A stretch of 64,000 bases of DNA from Paraburkholderia phenazinium (GCF_900100735.1 NZ_FNCJ01000015.1:155227-219226), one strand, 5' to 3'; counted from the stretch's first letter, positions 9,180-19,282 are shown. A program made the numbers and translations. Notes: generated by a model not told the origin, from the sequence alone.

Positions 9180-10661
9180 ATGCCACTCACACTCCAGCGC
9201 CCCGAACTCTCCCGCTCACACAACTTCATCAATGGCGAGTGGTGCGATGCCGTCGGCGGCGCCCGCTATCCCGTCAGCGACCCGGCCACCGGCGCCGAAT
9301 TTACCAGCGTCCCCGATAGCAGCGACGCTGACGCAAAGGCCGCGGCCGATGCCGCGCACACCGCGTTCGACAGTTGGCGCGAGCGCACGGCCCGCGAACG
9401 TGCGCAGTTTCTCAAACGCTGGCACGCAGCGATCGTCGCCAACAGCGAAGACCTGGCGCGTATCATTTCGCGCGAGCAGGGCAAGCCGCTCGCCGAAGCG
9501 CGCGGCGAAGTGGCGTATGGCGCGTCGTACGTGGAGTGGTTTGCGGAAGAAGCCGTGCGCAGTTACGGCGACATGATGCCCGCCTTGATGCCCGGCAAGC
9601 GGATGATGGCGGTGAAGGAACCGGTCGGCGTGGTCGCGGCTGTGACGCCGTGGAATTTCCCGCTGGCGATGATCGCCCGTAAGATTGCCCCGGCTCTGGC
9701 AGCAGGCTGCACGGTGGTCGCCAAACCAGCAGAAGATACGCCGCTTACGGCACTGGCCCTCGCGCGTCTTGCCGAGGAAGCCGGATTGCCCGCGGGCGTG
9801 CTGAACGTGGTCACTGCGTCGCGCGAGCATACGCCGTCAACCGTCGCGAACTGGCTTGCCGATTCCCGGGTGCGCAAGATTACCTTCACCGGCTCGACGC
9901 CGGTCGGCAAGCACCTGGCGCGCGAATCTGCAGATACGCTCAAGAAGCTCTCGCTGGAGTTGGGCGGCAACGCCCCGTTTATCGTGTTCGACGATGCGGA
10001 TCTCGACGCCGCGGTCGACGGCTTGATGGCATCGAAGTTTCGCAATGGCGGCCAGACCTGCGTGTGCCCGAACCGGGTCTATGTGCAAAGCAGCGTATAC
10101 GACGCCTTCGCCCGCAAGCTGGTGGACCGTGTGGCCGCCCTGCGGGTGGGGCCCGCTACGCGCGACGACTCGCAGATCGGCCCCATGATCAACGCTCGTG
10201 CGGTCGACAAGATCGAGCGTCACGTGCAGGACGCGCTAGCGCACGGCGCAGTGGTGCTGACCGGCGGCCGCCGTCTGCAAGGCGAAGGCCTCGACGGCCC
10301 GCACTACTACGCACCCACCGTCCTCGGCGACGCCAATCGCGAGATGGCGCTGTTCCGCGAAGAGACCTTCGGTCCGGTCGCGCCCTTGTTCCGCTTCGAC
10401 AACGACGCCGACGTGCTGCGTGAAGCCAACGACACGCCGTTCGGACTCGCGGCATACTTCTATTCAAGCGATGTGCGCCGTATCTGGCGCGTCGCCGGAC
10501 GGCTCGAAAGCGGCGTGATCGGCATCAACGAGGGCGCGGTCGCGAGCGAGGCCGCGCCGTTCGGCGGCGTGAAAGAATCGGGCTACGGCCGCGAAGGCTC
10601 GCGCTACGGGCTCGACGATTACCAGCACATCAAGTACCTTTGCCAAGGTGGTCTTGCTTGA
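9180..10661 (+). CDS. gabD: Succinate-semialdehyde dehydrogenase-type aldehyde dehydrogenase
   Basis: The 493-residue protein carries TPWNFPLAMIARK, E260 in LSLELGGNAPF and the nucleophile C294 in NGGQTCVCPNRVY; the double-cysteine CVC is usual in GabD enzymes. It converts succinate semialdehyde or a close homologue to the acid with NAD(P). The ATG at 9180 is the one nearest the conserved N-terminus; an earlier frame from 9093 lacks conservation. With the aminotransferase and the Lrp regulator it forms a GABA/putrescine degradation set. Substrate assignment is by family. Confidence 0.85.
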   Translation: MPLTLQRPELSRSHNFINGEWCDAVGGARYPVSDPATGAEFTSVPDSSDADAKAAADAAHTAFDSWRERTARERAQFLKRWHAAIVANSEDLARIISREQGKPLAEARGEVAYGASYVEWFAEEAVRSYGDMMPALMPGKRMMAVKEPVGVVAAVTPWNFPLAMIARKIAPALAAGCTVVAKPAEDTPLTALALARLAEEAGLPAGVLNVVTASREHTPSTVANWLADSRVRKITFTGSTPVGKHLARESADTLKKLSLELGGNAPFIVFDDADLDAAVDGLMASKFRNGGQTCVCPNRVYVQSSVYDAFARKLVDRVAALRVGPATRDDSQIGPMINARAVDKIERHVQDALAHGAVVLTGGRRLQGEGLDGPHYYAPTVLGDANREMALFREETFGPVAPLFRFDNDADVLREANDTPFGLAAYFYSSDVRRIWRVAGRLESGVIGINEGAVASEAAPFGGVKESGYGREGSRYGLDDYQHIKYLCQGGLA

Positions 10662-10707
10662 CCCCTGCAAAAACCCCCGTTTTTATCGACTGCGAATGGA
10701 CGCTCTC

Positions 10708-11688
10708 ATGACAACCGAATCCCCGCAGCAGGACCACGCTTATCCGGTCGACGTCGAGTTTCCCGACCTGAGCGGCTATGCAGCAGGCAACACCGGCGTT
10801 CCGTACGTCTACACGTTCGACAGCGGCGCGCCCGGCCCGCACGTGATGATCAACGCACTCACGCACGGCAACGAAGTGTGCGGCGCGATCGCGGTCAAGG
10901 CGCTGCTCGATCTTGGCGTACGGCCGCGTCGCGGCAAGCTCACGCTCGCGTTTGCGAATATCGACGCTTACCTGAGCTTCGATGCTTCCAAACCAGACGC
11001 ATCGCGCTTCGTCGATCAGGATTTCAACCGCGTTTGGACTGCGGCGAAGCTCGATGATGCAAGCGCGGATTCCAGCGAACTACGGCGTGCGAGGGCCATG
11101 CGTCCGGTGATCGATACGGTGGATGCACTACTCGACCTGCATTCGATGCACGAGCGCAGCGCGCCGCTGATCGTTTCGGGTCCACTGGACAAAGGCATTG
11201 CACTGGCGCGCGCACTGGGCACACCTGCCACCGTCATCAGCGATGCAGGTCATCCGGAAGGGCGGCGCATGCGCGACTACGCGGATCTCGGCGATCCGCA
11301 CAGCCCGCGCAATGCACTGCTGGTGGAATGCGGCCAGCATTGGGAGCCGTCGGCCGTGGTGGTGGCGAAGGACTGCACAGCACGTTTTCTGGTGCTAGCC
11401 GGCGCGCTCGATGAATCCGACCTGCCGCCCGACTGGTTTGCACCGAAGCCGGATGCGATCCGCGTGATCCGCGTCACGCAACCGGTGGTGGCAAAGAGCA
11501 TGGATTTCCGCTTTGCCGACGCTTATACCGGTCTCGAGACGTTTGCCAAAGCGGGTACCGTGATCGGCTGGAACGAGGGCGAGCCAGTGGTCACGCCTTA
11601 CGACAATTGCGTGCTGGTGATGCCGTCGTTGCGGCAACTGAGGCCCGGGGTCACGGTGGTGCGGCTGGGGCAGTTGCTGGAGAGTTGA
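10708..11688 (+). CDS. Succinylglutamate desuccinylase/aspartoacylase-family zinc hydrolase
   Basis: The 326-residue product has the zinc-binding pair H53 and E56 in LTHGNE, then H145 in LLDLHSM, as in AstE/ASPA carboxypeptidase-like hydrolases that remove acyl groups from amino acids. The C-terminal beta domain (TGLETFAKAGTVIGW) is present. Two starts are possible: 10708, with GGA eight bases upstream, or 10696. It follows the GabD-like gene by 46 bases and is likely its operon partner, perhaps freeing an acylated amino acid. The exact substrate is unknown. Confidence 0.8.
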   Translation: MTTESPQQDHAYPVDVEFPDLSGYAAGNTGVPYVYTFDSGAPGPHVMINALTHGNEVCGAIAVKALLDLGVRPRRGKLTLAFANIDAYLSFDASKPDASRFVDQDFNRVWTAAKLDDASADSSELRRARAMRPVIDTVDALLDLHSMHERSAPLIVSGPLDKGIALARALGTPATVISDAGHPEGRRMRDYADLGDPHSPRNALLVECGQHWEPSAVVVAKDCTARFLVLAGALDESDLPPDWFAPKPDAIRVIRVTQPVVAKSMDFRFADAYTGLETFAKAGTVIGWNEGEPVVTPYDNCVLVMPSLRQLRPGVTVVRLGQLLES

Positions 11689-11730
11689 ATGGCGAACTGA
11701 GCTGAGAATTGCGCGCAGCAGTCAGCGCGA

Positions 11731-11767
11731 GGCGTGAAGCAGCGTTCACAGCGCCCCGCTTCACGCC
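11731..11767. terminator. Inverted repeat between convergent genes
   Basis: A perfect 10-bp inverted repeat GGCGTGAAGC/GCTTCACGCC with a 17-base loop lies between the convergent stops at 11688 and 11775. It may end transcription from both sides, although no T tract is present. Confidence 0.4.
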
Positions 11768-11774
11768 GGCTCAC

Positions 11775-12158
11775 TCAAACGTTCTGCACAAACATATACT
11801 GCTTGGTGACCTTCTCGGTCACTTCAAACACGCCGCGAAAACCCTCCGGCACCATCACCGCATCGCCCGGTCCGAACGGCTTGCGCTCGCCCTCATCGGG
11901 CACAATTGCGCCGATCCCCGACAGTACGTGAAAGAACTCGAACTGCCCATGCGGGAAATCGATCCGCCATGCGCCCGCGGTGCCGCTCCAGATGCCCGTG
12001 CTGACCTTGCCGTCGGCGCGCTCGAAAACGGGCCAGTCGCGGCGCTCGGGCTGACCGCGCAGCAGCCGCTCAGGGCTCAGCGAGAGCGGCGTGCCCTCGC
12101 CCTGCGGCTCGTTGAAACACACGCTCTGCGCGGGGCTAACAGATGAAGTCTGCGACAT
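11775..12158 (-). CDS. Cupin domain protein (DUF861 / EutQ-like)
   Basis: The 127-residue single-domain protein has the two cupin motifs around WRIDFPHGQFEFFHVLSG and FGPGDAVMVPEGFRG, with a WSGTAGAWR lead typical of the DUF861 cupin group. Relatives are small beta-barrel proteins, sometimes joined to amide-hydrolysing pathways such as ureidoglycine metabolism. It lies 128 bases after hydantoinase subunit B on the same strand and may be the last gene of that transcript, which would fit a helper role in cyclic amide catabolism. Start at 12158 avoids an unconserved upstream extension. Function is unproven. Confidence 0.8.
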   Translation of the reverse strand: MSQTSSVSPAQSVCFNEPQGEGTPLSLSPERLLRGQPERRDWPVFERADGKVSTGIWSGTAGAWRIDFPHGQFEFFHVLSGIGAIVPDEGERKPFGPGDAVMVPEGFRGVFEVTEKVTKQYMFVQNV

Positions 12159-12286
12159 GGCTTGATGCTCTCTGAAGTAGTTCGATGATGGTGTTAAAGA
12201 TTCTAGCCAGCGCATCCAGCTAGCCGATTGCGTTTTGCAGGCTCGTTAAAGCACGACATTGCAACGATGCCCGCGTCAATGGCATC

Positions 12287-14281
12287 TCAACTCGCGCGCT
12301 GCAATTCTGGCCATGAGTCACGCAACTGCGCAAAGATCTTTTCGATGACCTCAGCGCCTCCGCCCGCTACTTCGGCATGTGCGTCCAACGCGTCGAAGAT
12401 ACGATGCTTGATGAAGTAGCGCCATTGCACCGGCACCTCCGCCAGAATCGCCGTCAGCGCAGCGTAGCGCTCGCGCGTCCATTTCGCCTCGAACGCGTCG
12501 CGATACGGACCGAACTCGAACGCCGGCACCGCCGTATTGCGGGTCATGGCCTGTGCCTGGTCCCGTAGCGCGATCGTCTCGCGCAAGTCGATCTCGCCGT
12601 CGACGATTGCCACCGCATAGACCTCGCGCGCTTCCTGCGCCGTGATATAACCGCGCCGCACGTCCTCGCATACCCGCTGAACGTCGCGCTCGATCGGCCG
12701 GCCATAGCCACCCGCGCCCGCCCCCACCAGCCGAATCACATCGCCCGGATTGCAGATCACCAGATCGGTATTGCCCAGTTCTTCTGCTTGCGGCGTGTCC
12801 GGGTTCTTCGTAAAGCGAGCATTCGCACCCGCATGGCCGCCGCGCACGCCCCACGAGGCAAAATGCGTGCGGTCGCGGTTGCGCGCTGTGACAAGCGTAT
12901 TCGGTGAAAACACCTTGAACTCCATCACGAGCCCCTGGCCGCCGCGAAACTGACCGGCCCCGCCCGAACCCGGCGCCACCCCATAACGCGTGATGCGAAT
13001 CGGTACCTCGGCCTCGTTGATCTCCACGGGCGTGTTGCGCAGAAACGCGTTGTTCGCGCCGGAACCGTCTTCGCCGTCGTCGAACGACATGCCGCCAGCG
13101 CCGCCCCCAATGGGTCCAATCGATGCCATCACCGTGCTGCCATTGCGGTCCATCGTCTTGACGCTGAGAATCGACAGGCCGCCTGCGGGGCAGGCCGCGA
13201 GCCGCTCGGGAACCGCCTGCGAAAACGCACCGAAGGTCAGCAGATGCAGCAGCTTGCAGGTGAGGCTGCGCATGCCGACCGCCGCCGGCCGCTGCGCATT
13301 GACCACCGTGCCCTCGGGCAGTACGCAGCGCGCGACCCGCAGCATGCCGCTGTTGAGCAGAATCTCGGGATTGAGCGTGTACAGCACATAGACAAAGCCG
13401 ACCAGTGCCAGCGCGTGCCGCTCGCGGCCGCCGGTCGGGATGTTCAGCGACGACTGCAACTGCGGGTCGCTGCCGGTGTAGTCGAATTCGACGCTGCCAT
13501 CGTGGATCCGCAGCGTCAGCGCGACGCGCATCGGCTTGCCGCGCACCGAGTCTTCGTCGGCGTATTCAGCGAAGAAATACTCGCCATCGGGAATACCGCG
13601 CATGACGGTGCGCGCCTGCTCCTCCGAGTAATCGAGCAGCGCCTGCATACCTGCCTTGAAGCCGTCGATGCCGAACCGCTCGATGATCTCCAGCACGCGC
13701 CTTTCACCCGTATGCAGCGATGCCAGTTGCGCATGCAGGTCGCCGACGTTTTGCTCCGGCACGCGCACATTGGCGGCCATGATGCGCAACAGATCCTCAT
13801 CGAGCACGCCGCGGCGGACAATCTTGGTGGGCGGAAAACGGATGCCCTCCTGCTCGATTTCGGTCAACGTGCGCGACAGCGACGCCGGCACGGCGCCGCC
13901 CATATCCGTGTTGTGAATATGACCGCCGACGAAGCAGACAATCTCACCTTCGTAGAACACCGGCTTCCACAGCACGATATCGGGCGTGTGCGTGGCGACG
14001 AAGCCGCTGTATGCGTCGTTGGTCATGCCGATATCGCCCGGCTCGTAGTCATCGATCATGCCGATCACCGGCCCGTAGTCGAGGCCGACATACCAGGTGG
14101 CGCCGAGCGTTTTCGGCGACGCGAACGTGAGGCCATCCGGCGTCGTGATCGCGCACGAGAAGTCTTCCGTCTCTTTCACAAAGGTCGAGTGTGCGGTGCG
14201 CACCAGCGTGTACGCCATGCTTTCCGCCGCGGCGACGCAATAGTTGGCAAAAATCTGCAGCACTGCCTTGTTGAATTGCAT
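12287..14281 (-). CDS. Hydantoinase B / oxoprolinase family subunit
   Basis: The 664-residue protein is full length for HyuB/OplaHB subunits, with glycine-rich segments such as GGGAGGMSFDDGEDG and GSGGAGQFRGG and a late GAGAGGYGRPIERD. With HyuA it forms an ATP-dependent cyclic-amide hydrolase acting on 5-oxoproline or N-methylhydantoin-like rings. ATG 14281 is preferred because GGAG lies eight bases upstream. It starts 13 bases after the HyuA stop, which shows tight coupling. The substrate cannot be chosen between oxoproline and hydantoins from sequence alone. Confidence 0.92.
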   Translation of the reverse strand: MQFNKAVLQIFANYCVAAAESMAYTLVRTAHSTFVKETEDFSCAITTPDGLTFASPKTLGATWYVGLDYGPVIGMIDDYEPGDIGMTNDAYSGFVATHTPDIVLWKPVFYEGEIVCFVGGHIHNTDMGGAVPASLSRTLTEIEQEGIRFPPTKIVRRGVLDEDLLRIMAANVRVPEQNVGDLHAQLASLHTGERRVLEIIERFGIDGFKAGMQALLDYSEEQARTVMRGIPDGEYFFAEYADEDSVRGKPMRVALTLRIHDGSVEFDYTGSDPQLQSSLNIPTGGRERHALALVGFVYVLYTLNPEILLNSGMLRVARCVLPEGTVVNAQRPAAVGMRSLTCKLLHLLTFGAFSQAVPERLAACPAGGLSILSVKTMDRNGSTVMASIGPIGGGAGGMSFDDGEDGSGANNAFLRNTPVEINEAEVPIRITRYGVAPGSGGAGQFRGGQGLVMEFKVFSPNTLVTARNRDRTHFASWGVRGGHAGANARFTKNPDTPQAEELGNTDLVICNPGDVIRLVGAGAGGYGRPIERDVQRVCEDVRRGYITAQEAREVYAVAIVDGEIDLRETIALRDQAQAMTRNTAVPAFEFGPYRDAFEAKWTRERYAALTAILAEVPVQWRYFIKHRIFDALDAHAEVAGGGAEVIEKIFAQLRDSWPELQRAS

Positions 14282-14294
14282 TCCCGGCTCCGTT

Positions 14295-16361
14295 TCAGTT
14301 CGCGCCAACATAAGTAAGAATCAGATTGCCGTAGGTATCGACACGTCCAGTAAACCCGGGCAGCACACAGGTGGTGCAGTCGTCCTGCGCGATCACGGCC
14401 GGTCCGGCGATCCGCTGGCCAGCCAGCAGTTTGGCGCGGTGAAACAGCGCCGCGTCATGGAACGTGCCGTCCATCCAGACCTTCACCAAGGCATCCGGCA
14501 CTGGCGCCTGCTCACTCGCTTCGATCGGTCGCAATGCGGGCTTGGGCGTCACTGAGGCAATCACGAGCCGCAGCGCCACCACCTGGATCTTTGCTGTCAG
14601 GTCGCTGTGGCCGTAGAGCCGCGCGTGCTCGCCGTGGAACGCATCGCTTAGTGCGGTCATGTTCCGTTCCTGAAGCCATGCCAGCTCAAGCGGGGTGTCG
14701 ATCTCGAATGACTGCCCCTTGTAGCGCATGTCCGCCGAGACAGTGATGCGCGCCGAGCGCTCGCCTTCCGGCTGACCCGACCCACCCGTCTCAGCCGCGA
14801 TCCACGCTCGCGCAGCAGTTTCCAGCGCACGGGCATCGTCGCGCAGCGCGTCGAGCGCAGCGGCATCGAGGTCGTAATAGGTGGTCTTGACGAAATCGTT
14901 CTTGGTGTCGGCAATCAAGCCGCCAAGCGCGCTCAGCACCCCGGGAGCCGTGGGCACGACAACCTGCTCCATGCCGAGCGCCCGCGCGAAATAGCACGCC
15001 AGCATCGGCCCCGCGCCGCCGAAAGGCAAAAGAGAGAACGTCCGCGGATCGATGCCGAAGCGCGAGACGATCCGGCTCACCCCCGCATACATGCCCGACA
15101 CCGAGACGTTGACGATCGCTTCGGCAGTCCGGTGGCGATCGGAACCGAGCCGCTGGGCCAGCGCATCGATTGCGCGGCACGCGGCGTCGTGGTCGACCTT
15201 CACCGAGTTGTAGCCCAGGCTGGCGTTGCCGATCACGCCCATCACGGCAAAGGCGTCGGTGATGGTCGCACGCGTGCCGCCCCGCCCGTAACAGACGGGA
15301 CCGGGGTTTGAGCCGGCGCTCTCCGGCCCGACCTTGAGCACGCCGAAGTCGTCGACCCACGCAATCGAGCCGCCGCCGTCGCCAATGGACGATACCGAGA
15401 CCGACGGAATATGAATCTGAAAGTCGCCGATATATTCACCGGTTGCGTATTGCGGCTCGCCGTCGATGATCAGCGCGACGTCTGCGGTCGTGCCGCCGAT
15501 GTCGAGGCTCATGCAATGCTTCAGGCCGCACAGTTGTGCAACATAAGCCGCGCCGATCACACCGGAAGCCGTGCCGGACAGGATCATCTGCACGCAGTTG
15601 GTCTTGCCGGTTTCGGCGCTCATCACGCCGCCGTTCGACTTGGTGACCTTCATGTCCGCCGCGATGCCGGTTTCGCGCAGCGCACGCTGCAGCGACGACA
15701 GATAGTGCGACACCTTGGGCTGCACATACCCGCCAATCACCGCCGTCGAGGTGCGTTCATACTCGCGGATGATCGGCCAGACGTCGCAGGAACACGAGAC
15801 GAAAAGGCCCGGCTCGGCACGCTCGATGATCGCCTTGACCGCATGTTCATGCGCCGGATTGCGATACGAATGCAGCAGCGACACCACCACGCCTTCACAG
15901 CCGGCGCGACGCAGCTTCTCGAGTGCGTCAAGCACGCTCGCTTGATCCACCGGCGTCTCGACCGTGCCGTCCGCGTTGAGCCGCTCCACGATGCCGAAGA
16001 CGCGCTCGCGCGGCACTAGCGGCGCAGGGCGCTTCGACATCAGGTTGTACATATCGGGGCCTTTCAGCCGCGCGATATCCAGCACATCTTCGAAGTGACG
16101 TGTCGTGATCAGGCCGAGCTTCAACCCCTTGCGCTGAACCACGGCGTTGACGCCCACCGTCGTCCCGTGCGTGAAATAGGCAACCTCACGGGGATCGACA
16201 CCGTAGCGCTCGGCAAGCCCTTCCATACCGCGCAGGACTTCGGCACCTGGACTGTCTGGCCGGGAAAACACCTTCAGCGTCTTTAGTTCACCCGTCTCAT
16301 CATTCAGTACTGCGAAGTCGGCAAACGAGCCACCGATATCCACGCCGATTCTCAAGCCCAT
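14295..16361 (-). CDS. Hydantoinase A / N-methylhydantoinase family ATP-binding subunit
   Basis: The 688-residue protein begins with RIGVDIGGSFADFAVL, the phosphate-binding loop of the actin-like ATPase fold, and has a second acidic/glycine motif SLDIGGTTADVALI. These are the hallmarks of HyuA and 5-oxoprolinase A subunits, which phosphorylate the ring carbonyl before opening. AAGGAAAAA precedes the ATG. It sits 61 bases after the transporter ATPase gene and just before HyuB, so the transporter and enzyme are probably one transcript. Its length agrees with the family. Confidence 0.93.
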   Translation of the reverse strand: MGLRIGVDIGGSFADFAVLNDETGELKTLKVFSRPDSPGAEVLRGMEGLAERYGVDPREVAYFTHGTTVGVNAVVQRKGLKLGLITTRHFEDVLDIARLKGPDMYNLMSKRPAPLVPRERVFGIVERLNADGTVETPVDQASVLDALEKLRRAGCEGVVVSLLHSYRNPAHEHAVKAIIERAEPGLFVSCSCDVWPIIREYERTSTAVIGGYVQPKVSHYLSSLQRALRETGIAADMKVTKSNGGVMSAETGKTNCVQMILSGTASGVIGAAYVAQLCGLKHCMSLDIGGTTADVALIIDGEPQYATGEYIGDFQIHIPSVSVSSIGDGGGSIAWVDDFGVLKVGPESAGSNPGPVCYGRGGTRATITDAFAVMGVIGNASLGYNSVKVDHDAACRAIDALAQRLGSDRHRTAEAIVNVSVSGMYAGVSRIVSRFGIDPRTFSLLPFGGAGPMLACYFARALGMEQVVVPTAPGVLSALGGLIADTKNDFVKTTYYDLDAAALDALRDDARALETAARAWIAAETGGSGQPEGERSARITVSADMRYKGQSFEIDTPLELAWLQERNMTALSDAFHGEHARLYGHSDLTAKIQVVALRLVIASVTPKPALRPIEASEQAPVPDALVKVWMDGTFHDAALFHRAKLLAGQRIAGPAVIAQDDCTTCVLPGFTGRVDTYGNLILTYVGAN

Positions 16362-16422
16362 GAAGTTTTTTCCTTTTGCGCGGCTTAGGTCAGTTCAGGT
16401 TGGGCAGATGCGGTATCCCGGC

Positions 16423-18294
16423 TCATACCACTGTGCCTTCGCGCACCGCCGGAATCTGCTTCTGCAGGCTTATCAAATCCAGTTCCGTGCGATGGCACAA
16501 CACTTCAGCGCCGTTCGACAGTTGCCGGCGCGCCGGTGCCGTGGTGTTGCACAAGCCATCTACACGCAACGGACAGCGCCCGAGGAACGTGCACAGCTCC
16601 GAATGCTCCGCACGCGGCCCGATCGACGGCAACTCGCTATGACAGCGGACGGTCGCCTCGTCGAGCCAGCCCGTGCGCAACTCCGGCGCCGACGAAATCA
16701 GCAGATCGGCATACGGATGGAACGGCGGCGCACACAACGCTGCGCGATCGCCCGCCTCGACGCGACGCCCTGAATACAGCACGACGATGTCATCGCTGAT
16801 GGCGCGCATCTTGCCGATGTCGTGAGTAATGAACAGGTACGAGACGCCCAGCTTGCGTTGCAGATCGGCGAGCAGATCGAGAATCGCCGCCCCCACCACC
16901 GTATCGAGCGCCGAGGTCACCTCGTCGCACAGAATCAGGTCAGGCTCGGCCGCCAGCGCCCGCGCCAGGTTGATCCGTTGCTTCTGCCCACCGGACAATT
17001 CGCCGGAGCGGCGCGTCGCAAGCGCAGCAGGCAGGCGTACCAGATCCAGCAACTCGACAACGCGCTGCCGCGCGCGCTCGCCCTTCATGCCGTGATAGAA
17101 CGCGAGCGGCCTCGACAGAATCCGTTCAACCGTATGCACGGGGTTCAAGGCCGTATCGGCGTTCTGAAACACGATCTGGATACGCCGGAACTGTTCCTTG
17201 GTGCGCCCGTTAAGACGCTTGGGCATCGGTTCGCCGTCGAGCAGCAACGAACCGCTTGCCACCGGCACCAGCCCCGCGATGACCTTCGCAAGGGTGGTCT
17301 TGCCGGAACCGGATTCGCCGATCACGCCGACGGTTTTGCCGCGGTGAATCACCAGATCCACGTCGTCCAGAATGCGCGCGGCAGGAAAGCCCTTCGCATC
17401 GACCTTGCCGTAACCCGCAACCAGACGTTTGACCTCCAGCAACGGCCGCTCGTCGGCTCCGGCCACAGGACGAACGTCAGGACGCGCACCACGCGGTGTG
17501 GGCATGACCGCGGCGATCAGGCTTTGCGTATATGCATGGGCTGGCGCATTGAGAATCTGCGCCGTGCCGCCCACTTCGCGAATCTCGCCATCGCTCAACA
17601 CCACGATGCGGTCAGCCATCTGTGCAACCACCGCCAGATCATGCGACACATAGACAGCCGTCGTGCCGAGCTCTTTCACAACCCGCTTGAACGCCTGCAG
17701 CACGTCGATCTGCGTGGTGACGTCGAGCGCCGTGGTCGGCTCGTCGAGAATCACCAGTTCCGGGTCTGTGATCAGCGCCATCGCCGCCAGCAGCCGTTGC
17801 AACTGTCCGCCCGATACCTGGTGCGGATAGCGCTTGCCGATCCGTTCGGGGTCGGGCAGCGCCAGCGCGCGGAACAACTCAATGGCTTTGGCCTGTGCCG
17901 CGGACTTGCTCATGAGCCGATGGATCAGCGCGCTCTCGATCACCTGATCGAGAATCGTGCGCGCCGGATTGAAGGCCGCTGCCGCGCTTTGCGCAATATA
18001 GGCAACCTTGCGGCCGCGAAGCGAGGCCAGTTGCTCGGGCGAGAGCGCACGCACGTCGCACTCGCCCACCCGGATCGAGCCGCCGGCAATCCGGCAACCG
18101 GTGCGGGCGTGGCCCATCAGCGACAGCGCGATCGTCGTCTTGCCCGAGCCGGATTCGCCGATCAGCGCGAGCACCTCACCGCGCGCCACCGTAAAGTCGA
18201 TATCGTGCACGATGGTGGTTTCGGGCCGCCCTTCACTGCTGCCCACTACTCGCAAGCCGCGCACTTCAACGAGGTTATCGTGTGTCGTAGTCAT
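16423..18294 (-). CDS. Peptide/nickel-type ABC transporter double ATPase (DppD-DppF fusion)
   Basis: The 623-residue protein contains two complete ABC ATPase modules. The first has GESGSGKTT near residue 45 and VSGGQLQR before LVILDEPTTALD; the second has GESGSGKTTLAK, LSGGQKQR and LILCDEVTSALD. A C-terminal cysteine-bearing oligopeptide-transporter tail follows. Such fused DppDF proteins drive import of peptides or small amides. ATG 18294 has GGAGG nine bases upstream and is one base past the permease TGA, so translation is coupled. Just downstream lie the hydantoinase genes. Confidence 0.93.
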   Translation of the reverse strand: MTTTHDNLVEVRGLRVVGSSEGRPETTIVHDIDFTVARGEVLALIGESGSGKTTIALSLMGHARTGCRIAGGSIRVGECDVRALSPEQLASLRGRKVAYIAQSAAAAFNPARTILDQVIESALIHRLMSKSAAQAKAIELFRALALPDPERIGKRYPHQVSGGQLQRLLAAMALITDPELVILDEPTTALDVTTQIDVLQAFKRVVKELGTTAVYVSHDLAVVAQMADRIVVLSDGEIREVGGTAQILNAPAHAYTQSLIAAVMPTPRGARPDVRPVAGADERPLLEVKRLVAGYGKVDAKGFPAARILDDVDLVIHRGKTVGVIGESGSGKTTLAKVIAGLVPVASGSLLLDGEPMPKRLNGRTKEQFRRIQIVFQNADTALNPVHTVERILSRPLAFYHGMKGERARQRVVELLDLVRLPAALATRRSGELSGGQKQRINLARALAAEPDLILCDEVTSALDTVVGAAILDLLADLQRKLGVSYLFITHDIGKMRAISDDIVVLYSGRRVEAGDRAALCAPPFHPYADLLISSAPELRTGWLDEATVRCHSELPSIGPRAEHSELCTFLGRCPLRVDGLCNTTAPARRQLSNGAEVLCHRTELDLISLQKQIPAVREGTVV

Positions 18295-18295
18295 T

Positions 18296-19282
18296 TCAGC
18301 GAGCCTCCGCGGCACGGCGCAAACGCAGACGCTTGCCACGCCCAGGCAAACCGTCGATCAGCAGGTTGACGCCGACCGTCAGGATTGCAATCGCAATGGC
18401 CGGCATCAACACCACGGGCGCGCCGTCACCCAGCCCGGCGATGTTTTCTCGCACCAGCGACCCGAGGTCCGCATTCGGCGGCTGGACGCCCAGGCCAAGG
18501 AAGCTCAAGCTGCTCAGCAACAGCACCACGAACACGAAACGCAAGCCGAGATCGGCTAGCATCGGATGAATCATGTTCGGCAGGATTTCCACGCAGCAGA
18601 TATAGATGGCGTTTTCGCCGCGCACCTTTGCCACCTGCACGTATTCGAGCGCGCTGATGTTCACCGCGAGCGAACGCGCAATGCGATAAGCGCCAGGCGT
18701 ATAGCTGATTCCTGCCGTCAGCACCAGCAAGGTCAGCGACGAACCGAACGCCGCCACGATCATCAGCGCGAACATCTTGGTCGGAATCGAACTCACCGCA
18801 TCAAGGACGCGGCTCATGGTCTCATCCACTGCGCGTCCCGCGACGGCGGCCAGCAAGCCGAGCCCGGTCCCGCACAGGGCGGCAAACAGGGCCGCCGCCA
18901 AGGCCAGCAACACGGTGAGGCGGGTGCCGTACATAATGCGGCTCAGCATATCGCGCCCCAGGTAGTCCGAGCCGAGCGGCAGATGGGAGCTGAACGGCGC
19001 GAACACGTCCTGCGTGACGATCGCGCCGACCGGATAGGGCGCGAGCCACGGTCCGAAGATCGCCACCAGCAATGCCAGCGCCACCATGGCAGCGCCGATC
19101 CAGCCACTCAGCGAGAGCGACGGCATGCGGCGCGCAGGCCGCTTGACCGGGGGCGTCGGCGCAGCGCCGCCGCCGGACGGCACGGGTGAGTGAGGGGCGG
19201 GCATGGCAGAACTCCTTCTGAGCGCCGCATCGGCATGCGTCGGTGAACCAGGATCGACGGGGGACGGATGTGGAATATTCAT
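18296..19282 (-). CDS. DppC-type ABC transporter permease
   Basis: The 328-residue inner-membrane protein has an unusually long proline/alanine-rich cytoplasmic lead of about 60 residues, then a first transmembrane helix (LSGWIGAAMVALALLVAI), the conserved LPLGSDYLGRDMLSRIMYG and four or five more helices. The ATPase-contact loop is at YVQVAKVRGENA. The ATG at 19282 overlaps the upstream stop as ATGA, which supports that start despite the long lead; an internal ATG is an alternative. It pairs with the DppB protein encoded before it. Confidence 0.9.
   Translation of the reverse strand: MNIPHPSPVDPGSPTHADAALRRSSAMPAPHSPVPSGGGAAPTPPVKRPARRMPSLSLSGWIGAAMVALALLVAIFGPWLAPYPVGAIVTQDVFAPFSSHLPLGSDYLGRDMLSRIMYGTRLTVLLALAAALFAALCGTGLGLLAAVAGRAVDETMSRVLDAVSSIPTKMFALMIVAAFGSSLTLLVLTAGISYTPGAYRIARSLAVNISALEYVQVAKVRGENAIYICCVEILPNMIHPMLADLGLRFVFVVLLLSSLSFLGLGVQPPNADLGSLVRENIAGLGDGAPVVLMPAIAIAILTVGVNLLIDGLPGRGKRLRLRRAAEAR

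Noticed and set aside
16822..18369. 515-codon open frame opposite the double ATPase
   Set aside because: Antisense shadow; the real gene shows two complete ABC modules.
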